Part shown: positions 13,601 through 28,264 of the stretch, piece by piece
How positions within the stretch are numbered: position 1 is the stretch's first letter
Layout: each line of letters opens with the position of its first letter
NCBI GenBank assembly: GCA_950022655.1
Contig: OX465588.1
Span: forward strand, 24,786,527-24,850,526
DNA: 64,000 nt
From: Alentia gelatinosa
Lineage: Eukaryota; Annelida; Polychaeta; Phyllodocida; Polynoidae
Direction: 5' to 3'
Notes under the pieces: generated by a model
Seen by the model: the letters and a program-made list of their open reading frames with translations, nothing else
Database searches by the model: none
Told to the model about the DNA's origin: nothing
Program-made: the position numbers and the translations under genes

Positions 13601-16600
13601 GCATGCCTTCATATCCAATTAAATGTTTTTGCAAATAACCAGAATTTATGGTCAAAAACATATTGATATATAATACTGCTATCAATGAAACGGTTAGCTC
13701 TATCTTTTCTCTCATTCTAAGGCGTGAATAGCGTTTTTTTCAGCTTAAATCGATTCAAAACTGAGCTTTGTCCTTTCAAAAGTCTGTCAAATGTGCGAGT
13801 ACATCAGATTGTAGCTGTGGCTGAATAGATGATCTAGACTTACGAACGTTGAAGCAGAGTTGGAACCCCCTTCTGACAAAGTCTGGCAGCAGGTCTGAGA
13901 CATATGGCGTTCGAAAGTTCACCATCACTTCATTTCCCTCTGAAACAAAAGGAGTACTCGGTCGACTGCTACCACAGAGTCTTCGAGTCAAGATTCAAAT
14001 TTCGAGTTAGTTACAGTGAGTGCATTATTTCGAGAAGCTGATGACGAGGTACAATTCTTTAGAGCTCTAAAGGTGTAACTCTAATATAATGTAGTAGACT
14101 CCTCAAAGGGATCTAAAGAGGTTCTTAGTTGTTCTAGTTTGTCTTAATTCACTTCAGTACAGAAATCTGGAGTAACATGTAATTATCAGTGGGAAAATCT
14201 TCCAGATGATAGAATAACATAGTTCATCCTGATATTTCTTAAGATGCTTGTTGCTAAACGGTAAGCTTACCTTGGTCCACGTAAAGCGATGTCTTCCTTA
14301 AAGTGAATTTCCACCCAGTGAAAGCACTGAGGAAGGTTTCTAGGTAGAAACATACCAAAGTCTCCGACGAACTGAAGGCTAACCGTGCATCCTACTGGTG
14401 CCTACAAATATATGTATATATGTACTGTGGCAAGTAAGAGGTCTAGTGTATATCCAAGACTTGAGTGGATGGACCTATCACATATAAAGGTGATGCTATA
14501 TGTATTCTTCTATAAAGCTGTTGGAAGATTTTGATATGCTGTTGACCATCTTGTTCTTGCTGTAAGATCACAATCATTCTTGCTCTTTAAAATTTCTAAT
14601 ATCGGGTTCTATTTTTTGCAATCCTGTCCTATGAATCTGTTTAGGGTTGTCCACATTCCTATTTACCCATGACATAAACCCATCTGAGTCTGATTTTAAA
14701 TTCATAAATTGTCTGACATTTCTGAGGATTTTGTTGGAAGGGAATATCTATATCTGTCTTTGTTTGTAGGATTTTACAAATGAAGATATACCTTTTAGTT
14801 GATCCTTTTTTCCAAATCTCTATGCTTCATTGAAACATCTACACTATTTCAATTATAACTTTTTTCACAACATACAATCTATTTCAGGTTTCCATTGCAC
14901 TGTTCACTACACACTTGGATAAGTATACAGAGTGTAATTCAGTATAGATACTGGGTATCAGTTTCCAATTACACAGTTTAACACTTGGCTTCGATGAGGC
15001 TTAAACACATTGTAGAATAAGTGTGATGCTTTTGGATGATAATTGATTCCATGAAATGGGATAAAATGCAGAATCCGTTATTCTTCAAACCATACTTTGC
15101 ATTTCTTTTATATATAATCTTTGAATTGTAGATGTGATTTACTGCTTCGAATGTCTTGTAGCAGACTATCCAAGTTCTTTGCGCCTCTATAACTGATTTT
15201 CTTGTAATATCTAGGTCTTGGTCATTTAAGTTTAAGTTATCATTTATTCTAACCTTTTGTATTTGGATTCTCTACAATTCCTATATTCTCATCACAACGT
15301 TTCATACACATAAGATATAAGTATATCCGCCTCGACAGCAATGTTTCTATGTTACATCTTTTATGTAAGTCATTCATTGGTATTTCCATTATGGAAATTT
15401 TTGTGAATATCCGTAACCCACGATTATTAAGTTTTTTAAGTTTGGACAATAAACATATTATTTGCGCTGCCTACGCAGTAACCTCAATGATCAAAAAGAG
15501 GAGCAACTGGTGCTCTATATAATTCCATGGTCTTTTCTTCTTTGGTGAAATTCCGTCAGTTACAGATTTTTAGGTATCGTTGCAACCACTTCCCATCAAG
15601 ATGGAAAGCATGAATGATTTAATATATTTGGAAGATAACCGGAAGTTAAGTGGTAAGGACCAGAAAACCTTCTTTTAAAAGATTAGAGTTCATACTGTAG
15701 ATGTCACTCGATTCCTGTATGTCTATATCCTTAACACATTGATCTACATGACCTAATGGTATGCTTGTATTTTGTATCGCCGGGGTGTTCTTTTCATTAT
15801 AGATGCTGGCTTCATCATCAACTAATGAATTATTAAGTGAGTTGCTGTTATCACCTGTAGTTTCACCAATCGATACAAGGTATTCGTGGAAATGATACAT
15901 CATTTGTTGCTCCTCTAATATTTCTAATTCATCTTTCTTAACCAGTTTGGTGAGTTGAATATTTCACTTTGGATCGCATATTGATGTCCCTCCAATATGT
16001 CTGTGGGTTTTTCTCATTATTTCCTAATGTGTCTATCCAGTAATGTCGTTTTGCGACCTTTCTACGGTTATTTATTTAGTGTATTTATGTTTTTCACCAT
16101 TTTACAGGTAGCTAGTTCCGTATTTCTTATAGTCTGCTGTTCAGTCTCTTCTTTCAATAACAAGATTTAAGATTGAATACTACTTGGTATATGATCTATA
16201 TATGTCCTGCTCACAGGTCTATCTATTTCATGGAAAATATTTCGTAATCGACAGTTCCTTGCATCAGTATCCTGTCTTTGTTATGTATTTAGATTATTGA
16301 CTCAGTTCAACCTGAGCTCAAGAGTTCTAACATTCTATTTTCTTCTTTGAATCTCTCCCAAATAGTCTAGAAAACCCAGTCCGTTTTACGATTTAGTAGG
16401 AGACAACTGACGAGAAACATGGGTGAGGTTGTAGGTAAAATGGCATGAATGACAGAGTGCTTTCTGATTTTGCGGGCACTTCGTATCTTACCATTATGGC
16501 TAATGTGTATAGTGTTGATGCGTGAGCTGAAGCTGGATCACGTGAGAAGGGAACCTTCTTCAATCTCTCTCAGACTAGCAGCAAGAAAGAATTACCTCAC

Positions 16601-19600
16601 TGCTCTTCCATCACATCCTCTCGTATCTCTCCTAGTATTGCCCATTCATCATACAAGATCAGGGGAAAGACCAAAAAGAGTCGGTGAAAACCATCTGGGC
16701 GACAAAAAAAACAGAGTTTGTGCAAGGGACGGGGATTCTAGTCAGCCTAAGTCAGCCTAAACAAATTGTTTTGAACGCTATCGGGTATATTCCCGGTGAT
16801 CACAAAGGAACGCGTACCCTAATATCATGTGACCACATAACGACGCGACCCTCCTAGCACTCTCACTTGGACTGGCAGCAAGAAAGGATTACCACCTACC
16901 CACCCTACATAGAAACGCTAACTCACTAGTACCTCAACTTCTTTCTAGGACTCTGTACAACCTCATGATGGACGATAAATTACCTCAATAATTACCTCGG
17001 TAACTTCTCATTTTCAATAAATTTTCTTTATCATACTTTCTTCCGCGCTAGTCATTATGGTACAATCATAGAGCAAAAAGGTTCAAATGATGGTCCATAA
17101 TGGGTGAGTATTTCATTTGGGTGATAGCAATATACCGCTATACTGTAAACTCTTCTCTGGAATTCTACCAGGCCCATCCCGGCAACAGAATTAAGAAAAA
17201 CCCAAAACACTTTAGACCAAACACTTGTATCAAGAAGGCATTTTTAAAAGAAGGGAAAGTCAAGAATTACTACTAGGAGTATTCAAGTTAAAGTATAATA
17301 TACTCTAAAAACGAATAGACACTATGAAATCTCTTATTATTTAAGCTACATATTAGCATTGAAATCATACGTGATCCTATGAACCTACCTGTAACCACCA
17401 GTTACAATTGATGTCAATGTTGTCGTATGCCCCCTGACTGTAATTTCCAGACTGGATGCATTTCGTGCTACTATCAACATCAATGATTGAACTGACTGGT
17501 TCACACCCTAGAATAATAATGTCATAAAATATTGATAAATATCTTACTATTGGAAGATTGCTACTGTAAAAATATTTCGATTAAGTCTAAAATTTAGTTA
17601 TGTATTTTACCCATCAGATGCCTTAAACATAGACTGAAAGGCAAAATTAATTTTAATGCATTTTTTACTGGGAGGTGTCATATTATAAGAGTACTACTAA
17701 ATGATAATCAAGGGCTTTTGCTATACTTCATATGAATTGAATCAGATGACAGAATAAAGTCTCACCCCCAGGGGTTCCAGGCATGATGTCATCACAGAGT
17801 ACACCCCCGAAGCCATCGGGGCATTTACAGCGGGAACAGTCATTTGGGTCAGGATAACCGCGGTGCAGACACTCTAAGACGGGCTCCGGGCAAGTCGCTG
17901 CAAATAAACAGCACACAACATTTGTTATTCAACATAAATGATTTGGAAATTCAGGACGATATTGTCCGTAACTATCACCTTGTAGCCTTTTGGTGCTTTT
18001 CTGGTTTAAAAGAGATAAATCCGGATCCAAACATGTATCTATTATAGCTATAGAGTACAGTCATTCATGATTTGGGCATATTTAACGCCAGATCGAATAT
18101 GTATTGTAGGACTAAATAGAAGCTGTTTTGGTAAATATCATTCTTTTGTAATATTCAAATTGATACATCTCAGTTGGTTCTCAAATACCTATCATTATGA
18201 TTCGGTTTCATGTATTTCTAATAAAACAATGGACTCACCTGCGCAGTATTCTTTGTTCACTATCTTTGCATCAAAAAAGGAGAGGAAGAATCTTTGTCCG
18301 ATGGTTTGTTGGAACATAGTGTCAGTTGTTCTTATAGTATCCAGGCCATTAATAGAGAAATCCTGACAGACAAAAGGTACATCCCGTGGTGAAGCCAGAC
18401 AATTAAAGTAACTATCAGAATTATGCCATTTTATTTATGTACATGTATCAGTGTAACGAAAGGCTATTACAGAAAATGGAGCAGATGAGTTGATTTTTAT
18501 TTAGAAGTAATAATCAAAAGAACATGTATGAAATATGAACTAAATGTCAATCAGCAATTCGATTTAGTTAGTTATGAAAATCAATATGGTATCTCTGTTT
18601 AAAGGAGAACAGATAAAAGAAAAAAATGAAAATGCTAACAACAGAAAGTGTATCTTTAGCGGAAGATTGACGCTCTCTGAAGTCAACCTGAGTATATTCA
18701 TGGAAAATGATAAATGGACTTTCATATTACCGTTATCTTTCGAGATTTTGCTATGTAAGAAACTTGTACATCACAGGTTCCCTTATTCTGTTGATTGGAT
18801 AGTTATCGAGACTGAAATTATCGCAAATCACTGTGAGAGTTAGATAGTTATGTACATACCTGAGCTCCATAGTGCATAACAGATCCATAGTCATAGGGTA
18901 CTCCCAGGGTCAGACTGTCTCTCGCAATATTGAAGTTTGGAATTAGCCTAGGGCTTATATTGTTGCTTAAAATTTGGACATATTGATCACGGTCAGGGCG
19001 CGATTGTTCGTGGTACAGCCCTATAGCATGGCCTATCTCATGTACGACTGTACCTAGCTGAAAAGTGAAATAAAAGGAAAGGGGAAATATATGAAAACAA
19101 TGATTAATTAACCTGAATTACAGATTCAGGACTTTCCTTTGAACAGTCCACAAGTCTTTTATGAAGATTGTTCAATATGGCTAGTTAAGTTCCAGTAGCT
19201 GTTGTTGCTCAATTGATGTTACAGCCCACATAGTGTTAGGTGAGTCATTTGCTTACTCCATGCTGGCGGCATGTACCCTGTTTTTTGTTGTTGTTTTTTA
19301 GCAGTTTTATTAGGGTAATCATTTGTATACATAAATGTCTGGGCTCGGCTTGGTCGTTCTTCCGCCCAGTCCCTCTAGTGGTGGGTGTACATACAGAGTT
19401 ATGGCTGTAAGTCCTGCCCCCTGGAACAATCTGTTTTTATATCTGTGGACTAGTGGCTGTTCCTACTCCACGACTACTGCAGCCTCTATCATACTGCACC
19501 TATGCAGCGCCTTACTTATATACACACCTAAGATGTCAATTATGTGAATATGTCATCACTTTTGTAGTCTACTTTAATAATTATAAACACCATTTCTACC

Positions 19601-22600
19601 ATTGTAACAATTACTAATTTTCTACATCATGATTTTATCTCTTATTCATAATCCTTCTTCCATCACTTTGTGCTAAATGCACTAAAGCACAGTGATGTCA
19701 GAATGTGCGATATTTAATATCATGTACCTTCTACCTATATATCAACCCTTATAACAAGGTATCAGCGACACATACTAGTAAACAAATAGCATTGATATGT
19801 GAATAAACGTGGCTGTGCATCTACTCCCAACCACATCATGACCACAAATGGAAAAAACGTGGGGAGGCGGGGACGTTTCTTTTTGGCGCACCGCTAGCCT
19901 AATTCTACTATGGACTTTTCCCACTGGTAAGACCATCTGCTTTGGTTGTGACCCAGGCTCTTATTGGTTTGCTCCTACGGCACCACTGTAAGATTTTTGC
20001 TTTGACACCTTGCGTTTATGGGGTTCCATGTGTGTTAACCCTATCAGTCCGAGTAAGGCCTTGAGCCACTCCCAGGCAGGGGACAATGAATGCCTTGAGG
20101 CACTCCCATGCAGGGGACGAGGAATGCCTCCAGGTATCTTTTGGGGCCAATACTAGTATTCTATGTAACAAAATTCATAGACTGTCTTATTTTTTGTCAA
20201 AATAATTCTAAAACAATATATACGCATCATCATTCAGTATAAGTGTTCTATGTGTAGCGAAGACAATGCATATCAAATGCACATTTTGAGGAACTTCCAG
20301 TGTTGTTGCCATAAGGGCATCGTCCCCGTGGTTATATTGCTACATATCTTTTGGACTTGACATATATGCCTCACACTAGGAGGTCGGACTGGAAGAGTTT
20401 ATCTCCGTTAGGTCACTGACTTGTATACATCATCAAAGTCTATGGTTAGCTTATGGGTATAGTCTATGTTGATTGTCTGCGTTAAAACCTGTGCCAACAC
20501 ACAGCAGTAGCATCGGTTTACTTCTTCTATTTTGTGAGTGTGATCTGTCGGGAAAATATCCTCCCTTTCTAGGGTTTTGACCCCCTACTCAGATATCTGA
20601 TGAAGTGTTATAGAGTAATTTCTGTCTGGATTTTGCTATTTGTGTTTTTTCTTCTCTGGCCAGTATCAAATAGAAAATGGAGATTAGGTACTGTTTTTCT
20701 TTCAAGTCTCTCAATTAATCGTGACAACCTAGTCTACTTTGCGTTAAAACTTTGGTGTAATTAGTTGGTTCTTTGGAATATCCGTATCTATTGAGTCTCT
20801 CTAGCCTATGGAGTTCAACTGATATCGTTAAATCGGACGAAGAAAACCTTGCAGTTTGATGAGAAAATTATCTTTTAGATCTAGATCAGAGTAAAAACAG
20901 AACATTAAGAAGTAGCTTTGATAATACTTACATAAAAAGTACACCCGGGTGTCTCTAGATTGATTAGCTGTGCTGTACTAAAGGTAATCCTACCCACAAA
21001 CGAGTAGCACCTGTAAAAATATGAGACAAGCCACGTCAGAAATCTTCGACACTTATACACCAGATAACGCATTAAGTACTATCGTAAAACTGGATGAGTT
21101 TTAATCCTGGCCATCGTATGCCACGACTGGAGTTTAGCATAGTGACTTCATGAGGCGAAGCCGAGTGAAGCCCGGAGCCAAAGCTCCAGGAGTGGAATGC
21201 ATTGGCCACGATTAAAACGAATCAGGTTTTGATTTTATCCTATCCCGTCTCCTCGATTTTGGAATATTATGTGATAACAATTCTGTATATCACTAGTGGC
21301 ATATAAAACTCTGTCAGCGTGGCATACGGAAACTCAATGTTAAGCCTATGGGATTTTATATTAGGGGTAGGATAATATAGAGGAAACCTATGAAAGCTAA
21401 TAGTCAGAGCCTGTATCCCATTGAGATTGAATCGGATAGTAATTCACAAGTCAAAGCCGCGTGAAATACATAGTGATTCAAACGAGATGGGATCGAGGCC
21501 TGACCATAAACTTTTGTAAGTTTCTGAATTCATTTCATCCCTCAAATTTACTAATTGGTTAGAAGTTATGGCATAATCTCCTATTGAGGTATTTTTCTAA
21601 AGACACAATGAGCATTGAGTACGCGCTCGCAATGTTAGGTAAATGGGGGAGGGGATATCATGGGTGAGATAAAAGCTGATATTACTGTCACTTCAGCACC
21701 CCAAGCACGACAAATATGGCAAAATCCTTAGAACATAATTTCATATTTTGATTATCTGAACATTTGCAGGTATATAGATAAGCACGTTCTAATGAAGTAT
21801 GCAGGATTAGGATACACAAATGAACGGTTCCACACTCCACTTTCCAAATGATATTTCATTTTCCGTTTTTGAAGAGTTACCAGAACTCTTTTTTTTTTTG
21901 AAAAACATAACATCGTCAAGCAATATACCATTAGATCTAGTGAGAGACAAATGTTTAATTCATCGAGCGAAATGCAATAATCCATTACGGACCCTTCATC
22001 ATCATTGGTGAAGACGAGATGTGTTGTTGTGACAGTTTCATTCACAGGGACCCGCTCGAATCGGATGCACGTATTTTGCTCCCATTGCTTTATAGCCATT
22101 CCTATTAGTTCCTTATCGGCTGAGGAAAAAAGAACGTAAGCAGGACTCAGTACGATTTCACAGGAATTGTTTCTATTTTTTACTTTTAAATCTTAACTTT
22201 TTGAATCTTTAAAAAGTACATTAAATCATATTTTACACATTCATATCTACATACTATGTAAAACTGAATAAGATTTTAATCTTGGCCGCCGTATAACACT
22301 CACATAGTTTTGGATTTGGATTTCACTCTGCTACGCCTCGTGAAATTACTACGCCAAACAGAGAGTGGAACGTTCCGCGTAATAGCTCATGTTCTCTTTG
22401 TTGATTCGCCGATAATTGTGTCACATGTTCAATTCACGCAAACCCCTAGGAGCATACCATACTTTGTATGTGAGTCTTCGTATGTCATGCGTACAATCAA
22501 TCTTAAGCCTATGGGGTTTTATATTAGGGGTAGGGTGAAACATAGAACTCTGGTAAGATCTATAGTGTTCCACAATGGTAGGCGAAACTCATCCCAAGCT

Positions 22601-25600
22601 GGAAAGGAATCCTGTCTTATTCTTATCTTCAACCTATCAAGAAGAGTTCACGAAATAACTATGCCAAAAACGGCGTCAGGACTATATACTTATATGAACA
22701 TGAATACATTGCTGGTCTGGCAAGATTTTTTCTTCGTCTCTTTCTAAGATGTTCAATGACATAAAGATATGTCTCTTATGATTAGACTTGATTACTATCT
22801 TATCTACATGCTTATTGGTGCGCTGTAAAATACAATAACTTACCTCTAGAAAAATCGTTATCAATTTTGTAAATTATAGGATTTCGCCATTTATTAAATG
22901 GTCGTCCCCTAAAGTTGAAGACTTTTCTTTTGACCCGTCTTCGTATTTGAATGAGATCCGAATTTAATATGTTGTACAGCAGTTCATAGGTCATGATGAC
23001 GTCATGAAAGCGACACGTTTCGAGGTCCTCATCTGAGATCTAAAATTAGAAATTAAACATGGTGTTCCTCAGACAATTGAAGGTGAAATAGACAAGTAGT
23101 GATTCATCTAATGTAATTTTCTACATAGTTCATGTGCGTAGGAGATATGTATCATATACAAAGAGATACTACTACATTTGAAATAGATAATTCAGTAACC
23201 TAAACGTTCTTAGATTTTCAGTGAAGCATCATATTAATCCTAAACCTAGATTTTCCTTTTTAATAGCAATTGATCCAAAGCTAGGAAATGCAAACTCCAT
23301 TTTTGTAAGTGCGTTCTTAATTTTCAACTGAATGCAAACCTCTTTTTTTGTTTGATCGCATCGATGAACTTGCTATTTAACAACGACCAAGTTTATACAT
23401 GTTATATATGACATGACATATATGATATCATAAACAAAACTACAGATTATAATATTTTAAACAAAACCATCTATTTTCTGAGTGATTTCTTTGTCTGAAA
23501 TGCAGATACTATGTGTATATACGAAATAAACACTTAACTTAGAGCTTTGTCCGTTTTCATCCATGAGCTGAAGGAGAAAAAGATAGTCATAAAGTATCGG
23601 ATTCGTGATCAACTGTCAAATGTTGATGCACAAGTCTCAGCCTTCCTAATCGTTAGTGGCCATTACACTCTGGGCCATCTGCCATAGCTGAAGGCATACC
23701 CTACTTTCAAAATATCTTATATATCATTCATTGGTGATAATGTTTGATTGTTCGTATTTGCTTGTTATTCATCCTGCGAACGGAAGGTCCACTACCATTG
23801 CGGACATCTACAAATTGTGTAGCGCTATATTTCATGTGATGATTGCTTTGAGGATTTATGAAGGTGAGCATAGAAGTAGGTTATTAGGCAATACATCAGA
23901 ACCTTCGAGATTATAAGAAACACACAGGGATTAGATTTGAATATGTTTTAGCTTCCAATGCTTATACATTTTATTTTAGTGAAATTACTCTATACTATAA
24001 CTAGGAAGTATTGTATGAATTTATGTAATATTCCCTTGCCCTCATATGCCTATCATACACTGATAAAGAATTAGGTCATTCCTCTTACACATAGCTATAG
24101 GAGGTAATATTTACGTTTCAAACCGAGTTACGATTCCGTTTCCAAGACTACAGGGAGTTCCCATTTAGGAGATTCGTAGCCCATCTTCCTCTTTTTACTT
24201 AGCCTTGTTAAAGTTCATGCGTTAGAAAATTCTAGCTATTCTTTTTTTATTCTCAGGGTGTTTAGTTGGGTTCTTAGAACTTGAGTACGGTAGGAGATGA
24301 AATATGAAAAAGGCAAAGGATTCTTCTGAATCAACCAAGTACGACATCATTACAAGAACATTCCTAACTGTGAATTGGTGTGCAAAAAACACTTATTTAG
24401 AAAATAACAATGTACTTACAGGCTTCCCAAGTGCATTTGAGATTTGAATTCTGTAGAGCTTAGCCAATACACCACATTGCTCAAATACAGATCTAGGCAT
24501 ACCATAGTGACGAAAGGCATCTTCTCTTGACTCTCCATTAGGAGGTTGCCATAGGTCTGTCTGTCCTAGCACCTGCATATCGTAAGAAAAGATTGCGTAT
24601 TAACTTCGAGACAAAGGAATCTCTGCAAGACATAATAACTATATTTTGATTAGTAGAAAAACGTCTGTGAAGCATTAGGGAATCCATCTATATACATCCA
24701 TTTCCATCCATACAGCCTATTTCTGTTTCAGAATTTCATGCCTGTGTATATAAACCTTGAAATTGTGTGGATGACTCTTCATGTGTTTACAATCTATGTT
24801 ACGTTATAATGGATTTTTGCAGACTCTATATGCATGTAGGGATCAGGTTGATCTAGCGGTGGTTTATTTGCCCTTCGCGAGATGGTGCGGAGTCACTCAC
24901 TGCTATGTAGTGGTTCCAGTTAACGCCGTTTACAAAAGTGGCGCGGCGGGACCTGGGATTACATAACTCTGCATATATATACGCCGGGTTTGCAGTGGGT
25001 TGACTGGCTTTTTTCGCACGTCTCTCTGAGAAGAGTGGACCCTTGGATCCTCAAACTGGGGAACCCTTTTGGTGGTCAGGTGAGTCTAGGACTCTGGGGC
25101 CCGTTTAATAACGTAGGATCATACATGTAGTAGAGCCTTTTCTGAATGCCATAGAGACCCAGGGACGATGTGGGTCAATTTTATTCAACACTTATGGAAG
25201 ACCTTATGGACGGCTAAGACTGTCTTAGCGAACAGGCACAACTATTATCAAATAATAACTCTTGTACGAGGTACAGAAAAGGGTCTACAAGTACGATCAT
25301 AGTTTATTCAACAGGCCCCTGGTCTCTAGATTAGCCTCCCCAGCATTACTTTGCACACAGTGCCAAGGTACTGTACTTTAGGGTTGATCTAACCAAGATC
25401 ACTCCATGAAGTAGTAATAAATAACCCGTTGTTTATACAAGTTGTGGAATTGTGTTCTGTGTGAATAGGTTTGCTCATACACACCGAAAAGACCGAACCG
25501 ACCTACGTAATAGTGCTTAGGGTGGGATATCGCTGGGAAGCAAACTTTCCGAGGATAGACTTCTCCAACAGCCAAAGCCGGCGACCCCCACATGCATGAG

Positions 25601-28195
25601 TATGTATATGGCAAATTGAAAACTGATGCTACCAGATCATGTAAGCCCGATTTTAGGGATCAAACGGCAGGTGCGAATTACGCCCGAGGGGATAAGAAGG
25701 TATATATGATATGTTTAGGGGCTACAGTTCAGTGTACTGAGGCGTATTGTAATTTGATAGAGAGTTGTATTAAAGACTTGCACATGCATTTAGGTTCCAT
25801 GTAGTTGGCTCTTATACACTGTTACAGTTTCTCATGATTAATCGATGGATATGAATGATATATCCTTTCAACATTTCCCCCACCTCTCATTGTACTGTAC
25901 TACGCCATAGTGCACCAGGATGGATTAAGAATCTTTCAAAAACCAAATAGATAGCTACCACTCAAAGGCAATTAAATATTTCAATTACAACCCACCCATT
26001 CATCCTCATCGGTAGCTCCAAAATTGTCTTGGTCACTCTCATGCTAAAACCAGAAATCGCTTAGGGCACTGCACGAAAACCACTATTTTATTCATATATA
26101 CGTCATCGCGGAAGTGCATGTATTGGCTGAATATTGACTTGTTTTCATATATATGTATATATATATATGCCCAGGCCTTATATACGGACGCGTCTTGGCT
26201 GTATTTCACAGCCGGCGTATATGAGAGGAAATATCCTCTCCCCCGACCACCTCCTGCCCGTTTGTGTTGGTAGAAGTACAGGTGTCCTCAATAGGAAGCC
26301 CTCCACCGGCCCCCCTCCCCCACCTCCCCTCGCCCGCTATCAGTGAAGCCCTCTTCACTGGATGCTTATATATGTCTACAGATGAGGTGTATACACACGG
26401 GGAATTGGACGACCTTGTACACGCAAAATACCTACTTATATACACCGGGCACATCCATATGTAAAATAATGATGTTCGTGCAGTGGGGGAACATACTTCC
26501 GCAATCATTTCCAGAACCTGACTTTATGGATTGTCTTGGTAAGTGGTATGCGTCTATATTACAGGCATACCATGATCCATTAGTGAAGGAAACACATTGA
26601 GATGTTTTCATGCAGTATAGAGATGTTCTATTTTGGTGCTCAATGGTGAATGACAAATCACCAAAAATCCTGGGCCCTGTTTTTCAGTCACGATATCCTC
26701 TTTGTAAGATATCTTACAGCTGTCAGTGTACTATAGATAAGACATCTTTGGAGATTGGCCAACGATTGTCTGTCAAGAGCACTTAGGCTGCAGTCAGGTG
26801 TACTATAGACAAGACATCTTTAGGGTCACGTGGTTCCAAATGTCTTCCAAAGTGTCTTAGACCTAAGACATCTATGGACATGTCGTACAGAATGCGCAAC
26901 TTCACTTCCCATAGGAATTAAGCGATGAAATTTTAACACGAGTAAGGTATACATATAACCTATCATCGTACCAAATATGAAGAAAAACGGCCGCACCGTT
27001 TTGAAGTTATCGGCGTGTGAAATTCGTCATACCAAATGTTGCTCTATCAGTGATCTAATTTATGCGGCGACCTTGACATCGACTGCGCTTATGTCACTCT
27101 CCCAGCAGAGATTCCGCGCGCTATACCGCGGAAGATCTGCTAGGAGAGTGCGTGTACGATATCCGATCGATAGCTCAATGTTTCATATTCAAACGCCGAT
27201 AACTTCATAACTATACGGCCGTTCTTCTTCATATTTAGTACGATTATAGGCTATATGTATCCCGTACTCGTGTTAAAGTTTCATTGCTTAATTCGTATTA
27301 GAAGCACAGGAAATCCTCTATATACGCACAGTGAGGTTTGATAGAACCTGAGACAGTTCTATACTTGAGACACTTTTAGCGGCGATCGAGCGCGCCGCAC
27401 TGAGACCGTGTCTATAGCACAGCCGCCATTTTGTGTCTTCCAAACAGTTTTCCAATCGCAGAGATGTCTTAAGGAATCGTTGGCCGATTATGTCGTGACT
27501 AAAAAACAGGGCCCTGTTTATAATTATGTTTTTTTGTGTTTTTTTTCAATCGAGTCACCTGTTCTGGAATTCCGTTTTGTTCTAAGAAGTATCTTACGCA
27601 ATGAATTATACAAATTATTATAGATATTCAAGAACTCAGACCCATACAAGAGATAGAGGGCTACTAATCACACAGTTAAATGACGAGTCTTAATATTCTT
27701 CCATACATGCAATTCTGTTAAAATGACATTTTAAGTCAGGGTGAGTCTAGTTTGATTTCTGATAACAGTCCCAAATATTCATTCATTGGAATCCAATTAA
27801 TCTTGTTGAGTAAAAAACCATCGTGACTAAATTGATGGGAAGGGGGGAATAACGCCAATTGACTTCTACTCCCTACAATATTATTACTCGTGTAGATTAC
27901 TTTTTTATTTGTCCTGAACAGGTTGACATGTACGGACTCACTATGATATATTACAGGTATTGTGAACGTAATTGGTTTCAGGTTGTTTTACAATTACCGT
28001 TACTCCCCAAGGCTAACACATGCCCCGAGGACCCTGCAGCCGGTGCTGCAATATCTGAAAATCCTAAAGCAAGCATATGTAATGTTATCGAGCTGAAATG
28101 ACTTTTTCACTCTTAATTTGACAGAACAAGGACATGACTTACTCTTATGCCAGTATCAAAGATATATTCAAAAACGTTCCAGATATAGAAGGGAC

Positions 28196-28264
<69 letters not shown>

